A stretch of DNA of 64,000 nt from the NCBI GenBank assembly GCA_033765345.1, contig JANRIC010000004.1, positions 19,584 through 83,583 on the forward strand, read 5' to 3'. Shown one piece after another: positions 35,201 to 44,907 of the stretch (its first letter is position 1; each line of letters opens with the position of its first letter). This DNA is from JANRIC01 sp033765345 (GTDB lineage Bacteria; Bacteroidota; Bacteroidia; Cytophagales; Microscillaceae). The notes under the pieces are model-generated. The model searched no databases. It was given only the letters and a program-made list of their open reading frames with translations, and was not told the DNA's origin. A program made the position numbers and the translations under genes.

Positions 35201-36355
35201 TTAAATAATTTTGGCTTCTAGGAGTTCATTCATTCCTCTGCCTTCCAGAAAAGATTTTTCCCAGGCTTTGAGTATCTTAAAATCTATGTGGATCAGCCCT
35301 TCTCGATGAAGCTCCTCTAGCACTATTTTTTCACGGTAAGATAACTTTCCATCGATCATAATTCCAAAGATCAGCAAACGAGCAAGCCCTTGTTTGGCAT
35401 TTTCATTCAGGCTTTCGGCTTTTTTGATGAGTTCTTCCCGACTCAGAGGGGCTTGTTTTTTGAGTTCGAATTCAAATACCTGAATTAAACTTTCTACCAA
35501 TAAGAAATGATTGTGATGAAAATTTCTTTTGGTGACGGCTATAAACTGGAGCACATCATAGAGGGTGCTTTTAAAATGATCGTCTTCGTGCAGTTTTTTA
35601 TGCAAGGTATAGCTAAGGTGTCGAATCATATTGGGTGCCATAATACGCACTTTGGCTTCACGGATGACCCGATTGGCTGCGTACATATTCCAAAAGGCAA
35701 AAACAGGGATACCGATCAGGTCTATATAAGCTCTCAACATATACCGGCCAAAAACCCTAGCCAGCACCATTTTGATCAATACATTACTCAGACTTGCTTT
35801 GAGCAGATTAAAGGTAGTAAAAAGTATGATATTGAATTTGGAAAGCCCTGCCAGGGGGTCAATGCCGAAGATAAGAATTTGTTTATTGGGTTTCTCGAGG
35901 CTTACCTCAAAAAGTGTCTCGATATGTTTTTCATAATCAGGGTCTTCTCTACTGGGAAATCCGCATACAAAGGCGATTTGATGCACGGTACGCAGATTGA
36001 GTACCACTAAGGCGGCAATTTCAAGAATAGCCAGTATCAAGCCGTAAATTGTAAACATAATCGGGATCGGTATCTGCGCCATTCCGGGGATATTGACCGT
36101 AAAAACCCAAAATATCTCTGGGCAAAGATAATAGGGTAAGTACAAGGAAATAATCCCTAAGGAGCCGAAAAGACCTGCAAAAAATAGGGTATTCCTGCGA
36201 ATGAGTTGGATGGTTTTTACCTCATCATCATTGAGAATATGGTATTCATCTACCTCAGGAGCTCTTTTACGGGTAAGTTTTTTAAAATATCGAAAAGCAT
36301 ACTTTTCGTGTAAGAGGCTTTTGGGTTTCTGTTTGTGTTCAATCAGGTAATCCAT
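35201..36355 (-). CDS. Multi-pass membrane protein with a C-terminal TerB-like segment
   Basis: 384 aa. Hydrophobic helices at about 53-78, 95-120, 170-195 and 205-225, then a soluble helical C-terminus with QGLARLLIFGIMIDGKLSYREKIVLEEL, which resembles TerB-like acidic helices. It may belong to the uncharacterised LBF_2804-type family, but I am not certain. Immediately upstream of hen1 on the same strand, which could link it to RNA repair or simply reflect shared transcription. Confidence 0.55.
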   Translation of the reverse strand: MDYLIEHKQKPKSLLHEKYAFRYFKKLTRKRAPEVDEYHILNDDEVKTIQLIRRNTLFFAGLFGSLGIISLYLPYYLCPEIFWVFTVNIPGMAQIPIPIMFTIYGLILAILEIAALVVLNLRTVHQIAFVCGFPSREDPDYEKHIETLFEVSLEKPNKQILIFGIDPLAGLSKFNIILFTTFNLLKASLSNVLIKMVLARVFGRYMLRAYIDLIGIPVFAFWNMYAANRVIREAKVRIMAPNMIRHLSYTLHKKLHEDDHFKSTLYDVLQFIAVTKRNFHHNHFLLVESLIQVFEFELKKQAPLSREELIKKAESLNENAKQGLARLLIFGIMIDGKLSYREKIVLEELHREGLIHIDFKILKAWEKSFLEGRGMNELLEAKII

Positions 36356-36405
36356 AAGAAGCTTATCTTTGAATAGTTATTTTTCCACGCAAAGATAAAC
36401 TAAAA

Positions 36406-38169
36406 TTATACCAATGCCTTATACTGCATTTTATATAAATTGGCATAATAACCATTTTGCCAGAGCAAATCCTGGTGTGTACCTGCTTCTACGATTTCGC
36501 CCTTGTGCAAAACCAAAATCTTATCTGCTTTTTGAATGGTAGACAATCGGTGAGCAATGACGATGGCGGTTCGGCCTTTCATTAATTTCTCGATGGCCGC
36601 CTGAATGAGTTCTTCGGTTTCGGTATCTACAGAAGAGGTAGCTTCATCCAATACAATCACCCTGGGGTCGTACACAATGGCTCTTACGAATGAGATCAGT
36701 TGTCTTTGACCTACAGATAAGGTAGCGCCTCGCTCTTGCACATTATACTCAAACCCTTCTTCAAGTTTCTCAATAAATTTGCGAGCACCCACCAATTCGG
36801 CAGCCTGGAGAATTTTTTCTTTTTCTAGGGTTTCATTTCCTAGAGTAATATTTCGGTGAATGGTATCTGAAAAAAGGAAAACATCCTGAAGAACTACGCC
36901 AATATTCCGGCGGAGGTAACCCAATTCGTATTCGCGGATGTCTTTGCCATCGAGTTTGATATGCCCTTTGTTGATCTCGTAAAAGCGGCTCAAAAGATTG
37001 ATGACCGAAGATTTACCAGCACCTGTAGCACCTACCAGGGCTACGGTTTCTCCGGCTTTGACCTCAAAAGAAATATTTTTCAATATATAATTTTCGTCGT
37101 TGTAGGCAAACCAAACGTGCTCAAATTGAATATTTCCTTCAATTTTTTCGGGTTGTAGCGTGCCTTCGTTCGGAATCACATCGTTGGTATCCAGGAGCTT
37201 GAGGATGCGATTGGTACTGACGATGCCCAGTTGAATGGTATTAAAGCGGTCGGCTATCATTCGAATAGGTCTGAAAAACAACGAAATATACATAATAAAT
37301 GCAATCAAAGTACCCAATTCTACGCCTTCGGTAAGTACGCCTCGGGCACCATACCATACAAGCAAACCAGTACCCCCTGCGGCTATAATTTCCGCAACCG
37401 GAAAATAAACCGAATAATACATAACAGCTTTCAGGTTGGCCCGTCGGTGTTCTTTGTTGATTTCCTCGAATTTTTTGTATTCCGTATCCTCGCTGCTGAA
37501 TATCTGTACGACACTCATACCGGTGATGTGTTCCTGTACAAAAGCATTAAGATTTGAAACTGCCGCCCGGGTTTCGTCAAAAGCTTTTTTGATTTTTTCT
37601 TTAAAAATATATGTACTGATCAAGAGAAAAGGTAAAAGAGAAAGACTGATGAGAGAGAGCTTCCAGTTGGTGAGGAACATTAGTAAAAGAATAAAAAATA
37701 TCTGCAAAATATCTCCAATCAGGGCTGCTACGCCTTCAGTAAATACATTGGAGAGCGTCTCGATATCCGAAATGTTACGGGTTACAAGCCTTCCGATGGG
37801 AGTACGGTCATAAAATTTGAGCCTTAGGCGGAGGATATGTTCATACAATTGGACGCGAATGTCTTTGATAATGTGCTGACCCAGCCAACCTGACAAATGT
37901 GTATGGATATATTGCACATAAGACTGGATAATTAACATAATGACCATGAGTACCGTCATAAAAACCAGGCCTGAGTAGTCATCCGCATTGATGTGGCGGT
38001 TGATGGTATATTCCACCAGATAAGGTCTTACTGGTCCGAGTACACCGACCAAGATGGTGAGTACCACCAATATCCAGAATTGTTTGGCATAAGGTCTGGC
38101 AAAATCAATTAAACGCCAAATTGTAGACCATTCTAAAATTTTATCACTTACCGTTTCTTTATCAGACAT
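36406..38169 (-). CDS. ABC exporter, fused permease-ATPase (MsbA/MDR type)
   Basis: 587 aa half-transporter. Six-helix membrane domain (about 20-320) followed by the nucleotide-binding domain: Walker A GATGAGKSS, Q-loop VLQDVFLFSD, signature LSVGQRQ, Walker B VIVLDEATSSVD, H-loop IAHRLST. It would work as a homodimer, or with a second half-transporter, to export lipids or drugs across the inner membrane. Substrate not predictable. Confidence 0.9.
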   Translation of the reverse strand: MSDKETVSDKILEWSTIWRLIDFARPYAKQFWILVVLTILVGVLGPVRPYLVEYTINRHINADDYSGLVFMTVLMVIMLIIQSYVQYIHTHLSGWLGQHIIKDIRVQLYEHILRLRLKFYDRTPIGRLVTRNISDIETLSNVFTEGVAALIGDILQIFFILLLMFLTNWKLSLISLSLLPFLLISTYIFKEKIKKAFDETRAAVSNLNAFVQEHITGMSVVQIFSSEDTEYKKFEEINKEHRRANLKAVMYYSVYFPVAEIIAAGGTGLLVWYGARGVLTEGVELGTLIAFIMYISLFFRPIRMIADRFNTIQLGIVSTNRILKLLDTNDVIPNEGTLQPEKIEGNIQFEHVWFAYNDENYILKNISFEVKAGETVALVGATGAGKSSVINLLSRFYEINKGHIKLDGKDIREYELGYLRRNIGVVLQDVFLFSDTIHRNITLGNETLEKEKILQAAELVGARKFIEKLEEGFEYNVQERGATLSVGQRQLISFVRAIVYDPRVIVLDEATSSVDTETEELIQAAIEKLMKGRTAIVIAHRLSTIQKADKILVLHKGEIVEAGTHQDLLWQNGYYANLYKMQYKALV

Positions 38170-38269
38170 AATTTTTAGCAGAATTTAATTGATTTTCAGA
38201 ACTTGCTCCTTGTGAGTTTTGATTCTTTTTAAAACCAATTCGGTTTAGGTATAGGTTAAAATCTATATT

Positions 38270-39031
38270 TTAATAAGTATGAATATCCGCTTGCTTTAAT
38301 TCAAAAGGATAAAGCACCTCTGTGAGGAACAAACCCTGGGGCGGCACTGCCCAACCGGCGTGTTTTCTATCCCTGCTTTGAATAACCTTTTCAAAGTCAT
38401 CAAGGTTCAGTTTTTGTAATCCGACATCGAGTAAGGTTCCGACAATTGCCCTTACCATGCCTCTCAGAAAACGGTCTGCACTGATGCTAAATATCAACAA
38501 ATCTCCTTCTTGAGACCACTTTGCTTGGTAAATTTGACAAAAAAAATGTTTTACTTCGGTTTTGACTTTGCTGAAAGATTGAAAATCTGTATAGTTTAGT
38601 AACAATTCAGCCGCTTGATTCATTGTAGAGACATCCGGCAGTTGACGATAATGATAACTGTATTCCCTGAGAAAAGGATTTTTGCGTAGCGAGACTCGAT
38701 ATTCGTAACTTCTTTTGCAGGCATCAAAGCGAGCGTGTGCATCAGGTGCAACAGGATAAATATTTTTAACGGCAATATCTGTAGGAAGTGCGGAATTCAA
38801 TCTATGTACGATGTCAAAAGGATTCATAAGGCTCTGTGTATCAAAATGTGCTATTTGTTGTTCGGCGTGTACGCCCGTATCTGTACGTCCGCTTCCGACT
38901 AAATCGGTGGCTTGGTGGAGGATCAGACTCAATTTACTTTGAATTTCTGCCTGTACAGAGTGGGCATTCTCCTGTATTTGCCAGCCGTGGTAGTGAGTTC
39001 CCTGATAGGCTATGTCAAGAAAATATCTCAA
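38270..39031 (-). CDS. truA: tRNA pseudouridine(38-40) synthase
   Basis: 253 aa. Catalytic aspartate motif GSGRTDTGVHA, N-terminal YFLDIAYQGTHYHGWQ and FLRGMVRAIVGTLLDVG, all hallmarks of TruA. It modifies uridines 38-40 in tRNA anticodon arms. The gap of about 100 bases to the ABC gene contains the right-end motif of the inverted-repeat element family (38232-38253). Confidence 0.95.
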   Translation of the reverse strand: MRYFLDIAYQGTHYHGWQIQENAHSVQAEIQSKLSLILHQATDLVGSGRTDTGVHAEQQIAHFDTQSLMNPFDIVHRLNSALPTDIAVKNIYPVAPDAHARFDACKRSYEYRVSLRKNPFLREYSYHYRQLPDVSTMNQAAELLLNYTDFQSFSKVKTEVKHFFCQIYQAKWSQEGDLLIFSISADRFLRGMVRAIVGTLLDVGLQKLNLDDFEKVIQSRDRKHAGWAVPPQGLFLTEVLYPFELKQADIHTY

Positions 39032-39144
39032 TGAAGTATTTTTTGTTTTTCAACCGGGCAAATATACAGCAAAATATCTTTAAGCGCATACAAGGGAATA
39101 AATTATAAAATCTTATCACTAACTTTGAAAGAACCTAGTACACT

Positions 39145-40470
39145 ATGACTTTAAAAGACTTGCTTTTAACGCCGATTTATTTGCTTATTATATACCTGAT
39201 TGCTTATGCTATCAGGAATCAAATAAAAAACAAGCAGATTCGCACCTATTTTATTCCTGCACTCCACGCAAAAATTATCGGAGCTTTGGCCTTGGGCTTG
39301 ATTTATCAGTTTTATTATGGAGGTGGAGATACGTATAATTTCTTCAGAGATAGTGGCATCATTTGGCAGGCATTTTTGACTTCCCCATTGATCGGTATCC
39401 GTATTTTATTTGCAGGAGTAGAGAATTACAGTCCTGATTTGTATGAATTTACCCGGCATATTTATTTTTTCTCAGCCGGAGATGCACAAACCTTTCACGT
39501 GATCAGATTATCAGGTTTTTTTGATATTTTCTCCTTTCATACGTATTCCATCAATGCCATTTTTTTTGCGATTGCAAGCTTTACCGGGGTTTGGGCTATG
39601 TATAAGGTTTTTTATGATTTATTTCCTGGGCTTCATCGCCCGCTTGCCATAGCCGTCTTTTTTATTCCTTCGGTATTTTTCTGGGGTTCAGGTCTGATGA
39701 AAGATACGATAGCTATGGGGGCTTTGGGCTGGTTATTTCACGCTTTTTATTTTGGGCTTATTCGCCGCAAACAGGTAGTTGTTAACCTGATCGTACTTTT
39801 TATTGCCTTGAATATTATTCGTATTATTAAGGTGTACATTTTACAGGCTTTTTTGCCAGCTGCTTTTCTCTGGTTGTTTTTGCAGTATCGGGCATCCATT
39901 AAATCCCGCCCACTCAGGATCATTTCATTTCCTTTTGTGATAGCCCTGACGATTCCTTTTGCTTATATCGCACTTATTCAAATCACCGTAGATAATGAAC
40001 GCTACCAACTGGAGAATGTCATCAGTACTACACAAGTCACATCAGACTGGCTGGCTACGGTCAGTGAGCGAGAAGGCGGTTCGGGCTATACTTTGGGAGA
40101 AATCTCCTATACGCCCACCGGATTGCTGAGTATCGCGCCCAGAGCGATATGGTTGGGTTTGTTTCAGCCGCATCCTTGGCAAGCAAACAATCCTGTTATG
40201 CTTTTATCTGCCATTGAAGCCACTTTTTTTCTCTTTTTGACGATAAAAATATTTTTTCAGGTTAATTTTTTTAAATTAATGAACTTATTTTTTCAGTATC
40301 CGATACTGACTTTTTGTTTAATATTTTCATTAGTTTTGGCCTTTGGAGTTGCTATTGCCAGTTTTAACTTTGGGACCATGGTCAGGTATCGAATTCCAAT
40401 GATGCCTTTTTATCTGGCAATGCTGTATTTGATTCAATATCTATCACGAGATTCCAAAAAAATCTTTTAA
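39145..40470 (+). CDS. Polytopic membrane protein of unknown function
   Basis: 441 aa with about nine to ten hydrophobic helices and a conserved-looking periplasmic loop after the first helices (QFYYGGGDTYNFFRDSG) and another near 300 (SEREGGSGYTLGEISYTPTG). The outline resembles membrane glycosyltransferase or O-antigen-polymerase-like proteins of Bacteroidota, but no diagnostic motif is visible. A TAACTTTG -7-like element lies at about 39120-39127. Confidence 0.6.
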   Translation: MTLKDLLLTPIYLLIIYLIAYAIRNQIKNKQIRTYFIPALHAKIIGALALGLIYQFYYGGGDTYNFFRDSGIIWQAFLTSPLIGIRILFAGVENYSPDLYEFTRHIYFFSAGDAQTFHVIRLSGFFDIFSFHTYSINAIFFAIASFTGVWAMYKVFYDLFPGLHRPLAIAVFFIPSVFFWGSGLMKDTIAMGALGWLFHAFYFGLIRRKQVVVNLIVLFIALNIIRIIKVYILQAFLPAAFLWLFLQYRASIKSRPLRIISFPFVIALTIPFAYIALIQITVDNERYQLENVISTTQVTSDWLATVSEREGGSGYTLGEISYTPTGLLSIAPRAIWLGLFQPHPWQANNPVMLLSAIEATFFLFLTIKIFFQVNFFKLMNLFFQYPILTFCLIFSLVLAFGVAIASFNFGTMVRYRIPMMPFYLAMLYLIQYLSRDSKKIF

Positions 40471-40607
40471 ATACCAAGATAAAACCGAGATCTTATGCAA
40501 AAATTTGCAAAAATTTGCCTTAAAGTCTTAGTTTTACTAAAAAGTAACAATTATTTTACATAAATCACGAGTTAAGTTATGTGTGGTTTCCTAAATTGCC
40601 GCCTAAA

Positions 40608-41444
40608 ATGAATATTGAAGTGAGGTTACTAAGTTTTTTGTTTTTTATTTGTCTGTCTTTCAGTTCCTGTCAACGAAATACCAATTCCATTAAAATAAAG
40701 GGGAGTGATTCTGTGTTACCGATTTCCCAACGTGAGGCTGAAGCATTTATGGAGCAAAACCCGCAAGCAGGGGTCACAGTGACTGGTGGAGGTAGTGGGG
40801 TAGGTATTGCGGCACTCATAGACGGAACGACTCACATTGCGATGTCATCCAGAGAAATTAAAATCGGAGAAAAACTTCGCTTAAAAGATAAAAATCGTAC
40901 ACTTCGCGAGGTTACCATTGCGTATGATGCCCTTGCTTTGGTAGTACATCCGGCCAACCCCATCAAAGCCCTTAAAAGAGAAGATATTGAGAAGATTTAC
41001 ACCGGAAAAATAGACAATTGGAAAGATCTGGGAGGCAAAGATCAAAAAATTGTTGCTTATGCCCGTGAAAGCAGCTCAGGTACTTATGAATATTTTAAAG
41101 AAGCTGTATTGGATAGAAAAGAATACGCTTCCAGTGTGAGGTCTTTGACCTCGAATGGTGCTATTATTCAATCGGTCGGTCAGGCTGAAGGCGCACTCGG
41201 TTACATTGGGCTTGCCTATTTAAACCCTAAAGTCAAAGCCATTCAGGTTTCTTTTGACAAGGGCAAAAATTTCGTAGATCCTTCTTTTGAGAATGCTAAA
41301 AACAAAATATATCCCATATCCCGACCGCTTTATTATTATTTTGTTCAGGAATCTCAATCCTTGGTGCAGCCTTATCTTGATTTTGCCTTTTCTGGCAGAG
41401 GTCAAAAAATTATTACTGATATTGGTTATGTTCCTAATAAATAG
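40608..41444 (+). CDS. pstS: Phosphate ABC transporter substrate-binding lipoprotein
   Basis: 278 aa from the ATG at 40608, which places the lipobox (LSFSSC) correctly; an upstream frame start at 40581 is less likely. PBP-like II fold with IKGSDSVLPISQREAEAF, VTGGGSGVGIAALIDG (phosphate loop), SSREIK, and ARESSSGTYEYFKEAV. First gene of pstSCAB. Being lipid-anchored, it delivers phosphate to PstCA at the inner membrane. Confidence 0.92.
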   Translation: MNIEVRLLSFLFFICLSFSSCQRNTNSIKIKGSDSVLPISQREAEAFMEQNPQAGVTVTGGGSGVGIAALIDGTTHIAMSSREIKIGEKLRLKDKNRTLREVTIAYDALALVVHPANPIKALKREDIEKIYTGKIDNWKDLGGKDQKIVAYARESSSGTYEYFKEAVLDRKEYASSVRSLTSNGAIIQSVGQAEGALGYIGLAYLNPKVKAIQVSFDKGKNFVDPSFENAKNKIYPISRPLYYYFVQESQSLVQPYLDFAFSGRGQKIITDIGYVPNK

Positions 41445-41458
41445 TTTGCTGTGAACTT

Positions 41459-42652
41459 ATGGCTAAAAAAATTAGAATTAAAGAAAGAATCATTGAAGGA
41501 CTCATTTATATAAGCGGTACTTCAACAACTATTGCCGTTTTATTAATTGTATTTTTTATTTTTAAGGAAGGTTCGGGTTTGTTTTTTATGCCACCACTTG
41601 AAGAAGGGTATGTCATTGCCATTCATCCTCAAAACCCTGTCAAAGAACTTAGTGAAAAAGAAATCAAATCCATTTTTAATAAAGACATTGTAAACTGGAA
41701 AGATTTAAATGGTAAGCCCGAAAAAATCCTGACTTTTGTACCTGATGATATAGAGTTGGTATTTAAGCCTGAAGACCTCGGAACTGATTTTGTGCTTTTA
41801 AAAGATAAAATGGAGACTTATGCCCTTTCCAATCCCAATATCATCCTGGCAATGCCGGAGCGTTATGTGGGTAATGCTTTGAAAAGAATTCCCATAGATA
41901 AAATTGGGCTTGGTAGCTTCCTCTTTGATAAAGATTGGTTTCCTACTTCTATTCCTTTGCATAGCTTTGGTATTTGGGCGATTATTCTGGGTACACTTTG
42001 GGTGTGTGTGGGAGCTTTATTGTTTGCCATACCAGCTGGAATTATTGCGGCTATTTATATGGCAGAGATTGCCAACCCACGCTTCCGCAATATCATTAGT
42101 CCTTTTATAGAATTACTGGCCGGAATCCCATCGGTAATCTACGGATTCTTTGGTTTGGTAGTAATTGTACCCATGATTCAGCGTACTTTCCAACTCCCTG
42201 CTGGTGAAACCGCCTTGGCAGGTAGTATTTTATTAGGCATCATCGCCTTGCCGACCATCATTACGATTGCCGAAGATGCCATTCGGGCTACTCCACGCGA
42301 ATTAAAAGAAGCCAGTTTTGCACTCGGAGCCACACATTGGCAGACCATATACAAGGTAGTAGTTCCCTATTCTATTTCGGGAATTGTCTCTGCGTGCATT
42401 TTAGGAGTCGGCAGGACAGTAGGCGAAACGATGGCTGTACTCATGGTGACCGGAAATGCCGCCCAGATTCCTAATTCTTTTCTGAGCTCTGTTCGTACCA
42501 TTACAGCTACCGTAGCTGCAGAGTTGGGAGAAGCTCCGCAAGGAGGTATTCACTACAAAGCCCTTTTTATGCTTGCCTCCATTCTGTTCATTATTACATT
42601 TTTGCTTAATCTCGTAGCCGACCGGATAGCCAGTCGGTCGGCTAGAAAATAA
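41459..42652 (+). CDS. pstC: Phosphate ABC transporter permease PstC with periplasmic insertion
   Basis: 397 aa, about 80-100 longer than typical PstC. TM1 (about 14-36) is followed by an insertion of roughly 120 residues before TM2 (about 170-195). Residues 51-92 of the insertion resemble PstS itself: AIHPQNPVKEL...IVNWKDLNGKPEKI aligns with VVHPANPIKAL...IDNWKDLGGKDQKI (18 of 42 identical). The rest is a normal permease with the EAA loop (ATPRELKEASFALGATHWQT). The insertion may dock or gate the binding protein; that is inference. Confidence 0.9.
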   Translation: MAKKIRIKERIIEGLIYISGTSTTIAVLLIVFFIFKEGSGLFFMPPLEEGYVIAIHPQNPVKELSEKEIKSIFNKDIVNWKDLNGKPEKILTFVPDDIELVFKPEDLGTDFVLLKDKMETYALSNPNIILAMPERYVGNALKRIPIDKIGLGSFLFDKDWFPTSIPLHSFGIWAIILGTLWVCVGALLFAIPAGIIAAIYMAEIANPRFRNIISPFIELLAGIPSVIYGFFGLVVIVPMIQRTFQLPAGETALAGSILLGIIALPTIITIAEDAIRATPRELKEASFALGATHWQTIYKVVVPYSISGIVSACILGVGRTVGETMAVLMVTGNAAQIPNSFLSSVRTITATVAAELGEAPQGGIHYKALFMLASILFIITFLLNLVADRIASRSARK

Positions 42653-42660
42653 TAAATTTT

Positions 42661-43512
42661 ATGTTAGACAAAAAACGTACACAAACTTTTATATTCGGAC
42701 TTTTTGCACTTGTTACCATATTGGTAAGTGTAATTTCTATTGCAGTAGTATTTTATGTATTGATCAATGGCATTGGTATTCTAAGCTGGCAATTCCTCAC
42801 AGATATTCCTCGAGATGGTATGCAGGCTGGTGGTATCTTCCCAGCCATTGTTGGTACATTAATTTTGATTCTTGGAAGTGGGCTGGTGGCTTTTCCGGTA
42901 GGTATTCTTGCGGGAATATTTATGAATGAATATGCCCAGGAAAATGCTTTCAAACGATTTGTCCGACTCATGACCAATAACCTGGCCGGCGTCCCCTCGA
43001 TTGTATTCGGTTTATTTGGAATGGCCTTTTTTGTAAATGGGCTAGGTTTTGGCGTAAGTATTTTATCGGGTTGTCTTACATTAGGAATACTTATCCTGCC
43101 CATCGTAATCAGAACTACAGAAGAGTCTCTCAAATTTATCGGTCAGGATTATCGACTGGCAAGTTATGCCTTGGGAGCCAGTAAATGGCAGACTATCTGG
43201 AAGGTGATTCTTCCAGCAGCACTGCCTGGAATTGTGACGGGGCTGGTTTTATCTATCGGGCGTATTGCTGGCGAAACGGCAGCCATTCTTTTCACCGTAG
43301 CGGCTTATTTCTTACCTCGAAACCCCAGTTCGGTTTACGATGAGGTGATGGCGCTCCCCTATCATTTGTATGTAATTACTACCAGCGGCACAGATATAGC
43401 GGCTGCTCGTCCTTATGCCGACGGTACAGCCCTGGTGTTGCTTTTAATCGTGCTTATTCTGAATATTTCCGCAAATATTTTCAAAAAGAGATTTAGTGTT
43501 ACTCAAAAATAA
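42661..43512 (+). CDS. pstA: Phosphate ABC transporter permease PstA
   Basis: 283 aa, six transmembrane helices, EAA-type loop with FIGQDYRLASYALGASKWQTIWKVILPAALPGI and the GRIAGETAAILFT segment typical of PstA. Eight bases after pstC and two bases before the earliest possible pstB start. Confidence 0.93.
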   Translation: MLDKKRTQTFIFGLFALVTILVSVISIAVVFYVLINGIGILSWQFLTDIPRDGMQAGGIFPAIVGTLILILGSGLVAFPVGILAGIFMNEYAQENAFKRFVRLMTNNLAGVPSIVFGLFGMAFFVNGLGFGVSILSGCLTLGILILPIVIRTTEESLKFIGQDYRLASYALGASKWQTIWKVILPAALPGIVTGLVLSIGRIAGETAAILFTVAAYFLPRNPSSVYDEVMALPYHLYVITTSGTDIAAARPYADGTALVLLLIVLILNISANIFKKRFSVTQK

Positions 43513-43535
43513 TATTGACCCTAGCTTCTAGATTC

Positions 43536-44288
43536 ATGGCAAAAATTGTTTCTAAAAATCTTAATTTTTACTACGATACCTTTCATGCCCTCAAAAATAT
43601 CAATATCAGCATGGAAGAACATACTGTAACGGCACTCATCGGGCCTTCAGGTTGTGGTAAATCTACCTATCTACGTACCCTTAATCGTATGAATGATCTG
43701 ATCAAAGGTACAAGGGTTGAAGGGGAAACGCTGATCAATGGCAAAAATATTTATGAAAAAAATACCGATATCATTGAGTTGAGAAAGCACGTGGGGATGG
43801 TCTTCCAAAAACCTACCCCATTTCCAAAAACTATTTTCGAGAATGTAGCCTATGGTTTGCGGGTAAACGGGATTCATAACAAAAAACAAATTCAGGAAAC
43901 CGTAGAAAAATCCCTTAAACAAGCCGCTTTGTGGGATGAAGTAAAAAATAATCTGAAAAAATCAGCGCTCGGCCTATCCGGTGGGCAGCAACAAAGGCTT
44001 TGTATCGCCCGTACAGTCGCCGTAGCACCAGATGTGATTTTAATGGATGAGCCTACCTCTGCACTTGATCCAATCTCCTCTGCGATGATTGAAGATTTGA
44101 TGCTCGAGCTCAAAAAGAATTTTACGATCATCATTGTCACCCACAATATGCAGCAAGCCCTGCGCGTAAGCGATAAAACTGCATTTTTTTTCCTGGGAGA
44201 AATAGAAGAATATGCCGATACCCAACAATTATTTAATCACCCTGTTTCGGAACGCACCAAAAATTACATCTCCGGTCAGTTTGGGTGA
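43536..44288 (+). CDS. pstB: Phosphate ABC transporter ATPase PstB
   Basis: 250 aa from the ATG at 43536 (a TTG at 43515 adds seven residues). Walker A GPSGCGKST, LRTLNRMNDL (PstB-specific), Q-loop VFQKPTPFP, signature LSGGQQQR, Walker B VILMDEPTSALDP, and the FLGEIEEYADTQQLF tail. It powers phosphate import. No phoU follows, unlike many pst operons. Confidence 0.95.
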   Translation: MAKIVSKNLNFYYDTFHALKNINISMEEHTVTALIGPSGCGKSTYLRTLNRMNDLIKGTRVEGETLINGKNIYEKNTDIIELRKHVGMVFQKPTPFPKTIFENVAYGLRVNGIHNKKQIQETVEKSLKQAALWDEVKNNLKKSALGLSGGQQQRLCIARTVAVAPDVILMDEPTSALDPISSAMIEDLMLELKKNFTIIIVTHNMQQALRVSDKTAFFFLGEIEEYADTQQLFNHPVSERTKNYISGQFG

Positions 44289-44549
44289 TTTTCCAGGAAA
44301 GCCTTAATTTTGTACAAACTTTATATGCATATTTTCAAAATGGGTATTCAATTTGTGTACATTGTCGGATGGGCATTGGGCGTTCGGCAATGATCAGCGC
44401 AGCTCTTTTAATCCAAGAAGGAACACTTAATACCACAGCATGTCTTCAACTCATTAGTGAAAAAAAGAGGGCTGCAAGTGCCTGATACCGATGCACAAAT
44501 ACACTGGCTGCATTTAATCCAAACTCACATAAACCCGTATACTCGATGA
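44285..44549 (+). pseudogene. Dual-specificity/tyrosine phosphatase remnant with a frameshift
   Basis: The frame from 44285 (overlapping the pstB stop) carries the CX5R signature (VHCRMGIGRSAMISAALLI) of a cysteine phosphatase. It stops at 44485, right after a run of seven A (about 44460). With one A removed, the frame continues as RGLQVPDTDAQIHWLHLIQ and ends at 44549, overlapping the merR start in an ATGA arrangement. The N-terminal half of a normal phosphatase is missing, so it is probably broken, though slippage at the A tract could restore the C-terminus. Confidence 0.7.
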
Positions 44550-44887
44550 ATACAGATTCGCAAGAGATAGAAAAAAAATATTTCAGCATTTCAGAAGTAG
44601 CGAACATGTTTCAAGTAAAACCTTCCTTGATTCGGTTTTGGGAGTCTGAATTTGATATGTTACACCCAGCTAAAAATAAAAAAGGCGAGCGCCGATTCAC
44701 CCAAAGAGATATCGAGGATTTACGACTGATTTATCATTTGGTCAAAGAAAAGGGGTTTACCCTAGAAGGAGCCAAAGAACACCTCCGACTGGAAGCACAA
44801 AGCACCCGCGAAAAATTAGCACTCATTCATACGCTCAGTGAGTTAAAGGAATTGTTGGTGTATTTGAGAGATACGATTAAAGATTGA
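44546..44887 (+). CDS. MerR family transcriptional regulator
   Basis: 113 aa. MerR-type winged helix at the N-terminus (YFSISEVANMFQVKPSLIRFWESEF, RRFTQRDIEDLRLIYHLVKEKG) and a short coiled-coil dimer helix; no C-terminal effector domain. The start ATG overlaps the restored end of the phosphatase remnant, implying past translational coupling with the pst cluster. Target unknown. Confidence 0.88.
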   Translation: MNTDSQEIEKKYFSISEVANMFQVKPSLIRFWESEFDMLHPAKNKKGERRFTQRDIEDLRLIYHLVKEKGFTLEGAKEHLRLEAQSTREKLALIHTLSELKELLVYLRDTIKD

Positions 44888-44907
44888 GCTAAAACCAAGA
44901 AATTTAC

